This document shows, in pieces, positions 62,281-64,000 of a stretch of 64,000 nucleotides of DNA. The stretch covers positions 6,758,001 to 6,822,000 of the forward strand of contig NZ_CP034463.1 in NCBI RefSeq assembly GCF_003955715.1. Direction: 5' to 3'. Below the pieces are notes generated by a model, which worked only from the letters and a program-made list of their open reading frames with translations, had not been told where the DNA came from and searched no databases. The position numbers and the translations under genes are program-made. The DNA is from Streptomyces aquilus (GTDB lineage Bacteria > Actinomycetota > Actinomycetes > Streptomycetales > Streptomycetaceae). Each line of letters opens with the position of its first letter. Within the stretch, counting starts at the first letter, position 1.

Positions 62281-63255
62281 GTGCTCCTGGAAGTGCGTGA
62301 TCTGCACGTGGAGTTCAAGACCCGGGACGGGGTCGCCAAGGCCGTCAACGGGGTCGACTACGCGGTCGACGCGGGGGAGACCCTCGCCGTGCTGGGGGAG
62401 TCCGGGTCCGGGAAGTCCGTCACCGCTCAGGCGATCATGGGCATCCTCGACATGCCGCCGGGGCGGATCGCGGGCGGTGAGATCCTCTTCCAGGGCAAGG
62501 ACCTGCTGAAGCTCAAGGAGGAGGAGCGGCGGAAGGTCCGCGGCGCCGAGATGGCGATGATCTTCCAGGATGCCCTGTCGTCCCTCAACCCCGTGCTGAG
62601 CGTGGGCGATCAGCTGGGTGAGATGTTCGTGGTCCACCGCGGCATGTCGAAGAAGGACGCGCGGGCCAAGGCCGTCGAGCTGATGGACCGGGTGCGCATC
62701 CCGGCCGCGAAGGAACGCGTCAAGCAGTACCCGCACCAGTTCTCCGGCGGCATGCGCCAGCGCATCATGATCGCGATGGCGCTGGCCCTGGAGCCGGCCC
62801 TCATCATCGCCGACGAACCCACCACCGCCCTCGACGTCACCGTCCAGGCCCAGGTGATGGACCTGCTCGCGGAGTTGCAGCGCGAGTACAACATGGGGCT
62901 CATCCTCATCACCCACGATCTGGGTGTGGTGGCCGACGTGGCGGACCGGATCGCGGTGATGTACGCGGGCCGCATCGTCGAGCAGGCGCCGGTGCACGAC
63001 ATCTACAAGGCCCCGGCCCACCCCTACACGCGCGGTCTCCTCGACTCCATCCCCCGTCTTGATCAGAAGGGCCAGGAGCTGTACGCGATCAAGGGACTGC
63101 CGCCCAACTTGATGGCCATCCCGCCGGGTTGTGCGTTCAACCCCCGCTGCCCGATGGCCCAGGACGTGTGCAGGACGGACGAACCCCCGCTGTACGAGGT
63201 GTCGGAGGACCGTACGAGCGCCTGCCACTTCTGGAGGGAGTGCCTCAATGGTTGA
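62281..63255 (+). CDS. Oligopeptide ABC ATPase (D-type), third operon
   Basis: This 324-residue ATPase has [33 protein letters not shown] and [12 protein letters not shown], and the Cys motif CAFNPRCPMAQDVC. The GTG start lies 3 bp after the permease stop. It overlaps the last ATPase gene by 8 bp. Confidence 0.94.
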   Translation: MLLEVRDLHVEFKTRDGVAKAVNGVDYAVDAGETLAVLGESGSGKSVTAQAIMGILDMPPGRIAGGEILFQGKDLLKLKEEERRKVRGAEMAMIFQDALSSLNPVLSVGDQLGEMFVVHRGMSKKDARAKAVELMDRVRIPAAKERVKQYPHQFSGGMRQRIMIAMALALEPALIIADEPTTALDVTVQAQVMDLLAELQREYNMGLILITHDLGVVADVADRIAVMYAGRIVEQAPVHDIYKAPAHPYTRGLLDSIPRLDQKGQELYAIKGLPPNLMAIPPGCAFNPRCPMAQDVCRTDEPPLYEVSEDRTSACHFWRECLNG

Positions 63256-64000
63256 GCCGATCATTGAAGTGACCGGACTGGTCAAGCACTACCCGTTGAC
63301 CCAGGGCATCCTGTTCAAGAAGCAGGTCGGTGCGGTCAAGGCCGTCGACGGTGTGGACTTCACGCTCAACAAGGGCGAAACCCTCGGGATCGTCGGGGAG
63401 TCCGGCTGCGGCAAGTCGACTGTCGCCAAGATGCTCGTCAATCTTGAGCAGCCGACCGCCGGGTCGATCAAGTACAAGGGCGAGGACATCACCCAGCTGT
63501 CCGGCAAGGCCCTCAAGTCGGTCCGCCGCAACATCCAGATGGTGTTCCAGGACCCGTACACCTCGCTCAACCCCCGCATGACGGTCGGCGACATCATCGG
63601 CGAGCCCTACGACATCCACCCCGAGGTGGCCCCGAAGGGCGACCGCAGACGCAAGGTCCAGGACCTCCTGGACGTGGTCGGCCTCAACCCCGAGTACATC
63701 AACCGCTATCCGCACCAGTTCTCCGGCGGCCAGCGCCAACGCATCGGCATCGCCCGCGGGTTGGCCCTGCGCCCGGAGGTGATCGTCGCCGACGAACCGG
63801 TCTCGGCGCTCGACGTCTCCGTCCAGGCCCAGGTCATCAACCTGATGGACCGCCTCCAGAACGAGTTCGACCTCTCCTATGTCTTCATCGCCCACGACCT
63901 GTCGATCGTCCGCCACATCTCCGACCGCGTCGGCGTGATGTACCTGGGCCGCATCGTGGAGATCGGCAGGGACGCGGAGATCTACGACCACCCCACCCAC
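63248..64000 (+). CDS. Oligopeptide ABC ATPase (F-type), third operon, cut by the window end
   Basis: The ATG at 63248 opens a frame that runs to the end of the window (251 codons, no stop). It reads [20 protein letters not shown], then Walker [14 protein letters not shown], signature [15 protein letters not shown] and Walker [13 protein letters not shown]. About 70-100 residues, including the Cys-rich tail, should lie beyond the window. Confidence 0.95.
   Translation, partial: MVEPIIEVTGLVKHYPLTQGILFKKQVGAVKAVDGVDFTLNKGETLGIVGESGCGKSTVAKMLVNLEQPTAGSIKYKGEDITQLSGKALKSVRRNIQMVFQDPYTSLNPRMTVGDIIGEPYDIHPEVAPKGDRRRKVQDLLDVVGLNPEYINRYPHQFSGGQRQRIGIARGLALRPEVIVADEPVSALDVSVQAQVINLMDRLQNEFDLSYVFIAHDLSIVRHISDRVGVMYLGRIVEIGRDAEIYDHPTH

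Noticed and set aside
1..64000. tRNA, rRNA, insertion sequences, phage genes and attachment sites
   Set aside because: No cloverleaf-like tRNA, rRNA stretch, transposase, integrase or terminal repeats were recognised.

Overview
The window is a high-GC actinobacterial chromosome segment and almost certainly Streptomyces. Coding is dense with GC-rich third positions, there are GTG and TTG starts, a rare TTA leucine codon lies in a secondary-metabolism gene, and the core genes (sdh, typA, a bldK-type oligopeptide transporter operon) are in a Streptomyces-like arrangement. In S. coelicolor the actinorhodin cluster (SCO5071-SCO5092) and bldK (SCO5112-SCO5116) lie in one neighbourhood. This window has a different aromatic polyketide cluster followed by the same sort of core genes, so the same chromosomal slot seems to carry a different type II PKS (inference).

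Region 1 (1-17.6 kb) is a type II polyketide cluster, possibly cut at its left end by the window. It has two OmpR-type regulators, one without its phosphoacceptor Asp, and a TetR/MFS exporter pair. It also has two tandem-fused TcmI-type cyclases, two NTF2/SnoaL-like proteins and a P450 with its 3Fe-4S ferredoxin. The core operon runs cyclase, KS-alpha, KS-beta, ACP, C9-type ketoreductase, ARO/CYC, alpha/beta hydrolase, a 9-residue-repeat protein and a 4'-phosphopantetheinyl transferase. LysR and SDR genes close the region. KS-beta carries the TTA codon, so bldA control of synthesis itself is possible. No glycosyltransferase, flavin monooxygenase or O-methyltransferase is seen in the cluster.

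Region 2 (17.6-36.4 kb) is housekeeping and signalling. It holds a decayed serpin, a DUF4190/septum-formation protein, GntR, a SPOR-like small protein, a NUDIX hydrolase, a lone HATPase and a PAS-GAF-PP2C-HATPase phosphatase. These are followed by a coiled-coil membrane protein, a phosphotransferase-like protein, the succinate dehydrogenase operon on the minus strand, two lipoproteins and typA.

Region 3 (36.4-43.3 kb) is a complete bldK-like oligopeptide ABC operon (permease, binding protein, permease, two ATPases), preceded by the fossil of another binding-protein gene.

Region 4 (43.27-52.1 kb) is the most novel part. A candidate RiPP locus has a 46-residue precursor-like gene behind an 11-bp-spaced SARP-type operator. 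A perfect 16-bp stem-loop separates it from an E1/ThiF-type adenylating enzyme with an N-terminal PqqD-like domain. A membrane M50 (HELAH) protease with a second such domain follows, then a 1130-residue SARP-NB-ARC-TPR activator and a small SARP. A methyltransferase, a VOC protein and a DinB-like protein follow.

Region 5 (52.1-64 kb) has a second bldK-type operon in inverted orientation, then a third oligopeptide ABC operon (plus strand, last ATPase cut by the window end). The RiPP locus therefore sits between two inverted paralogous transporter operons that could import, export or sense peptides.
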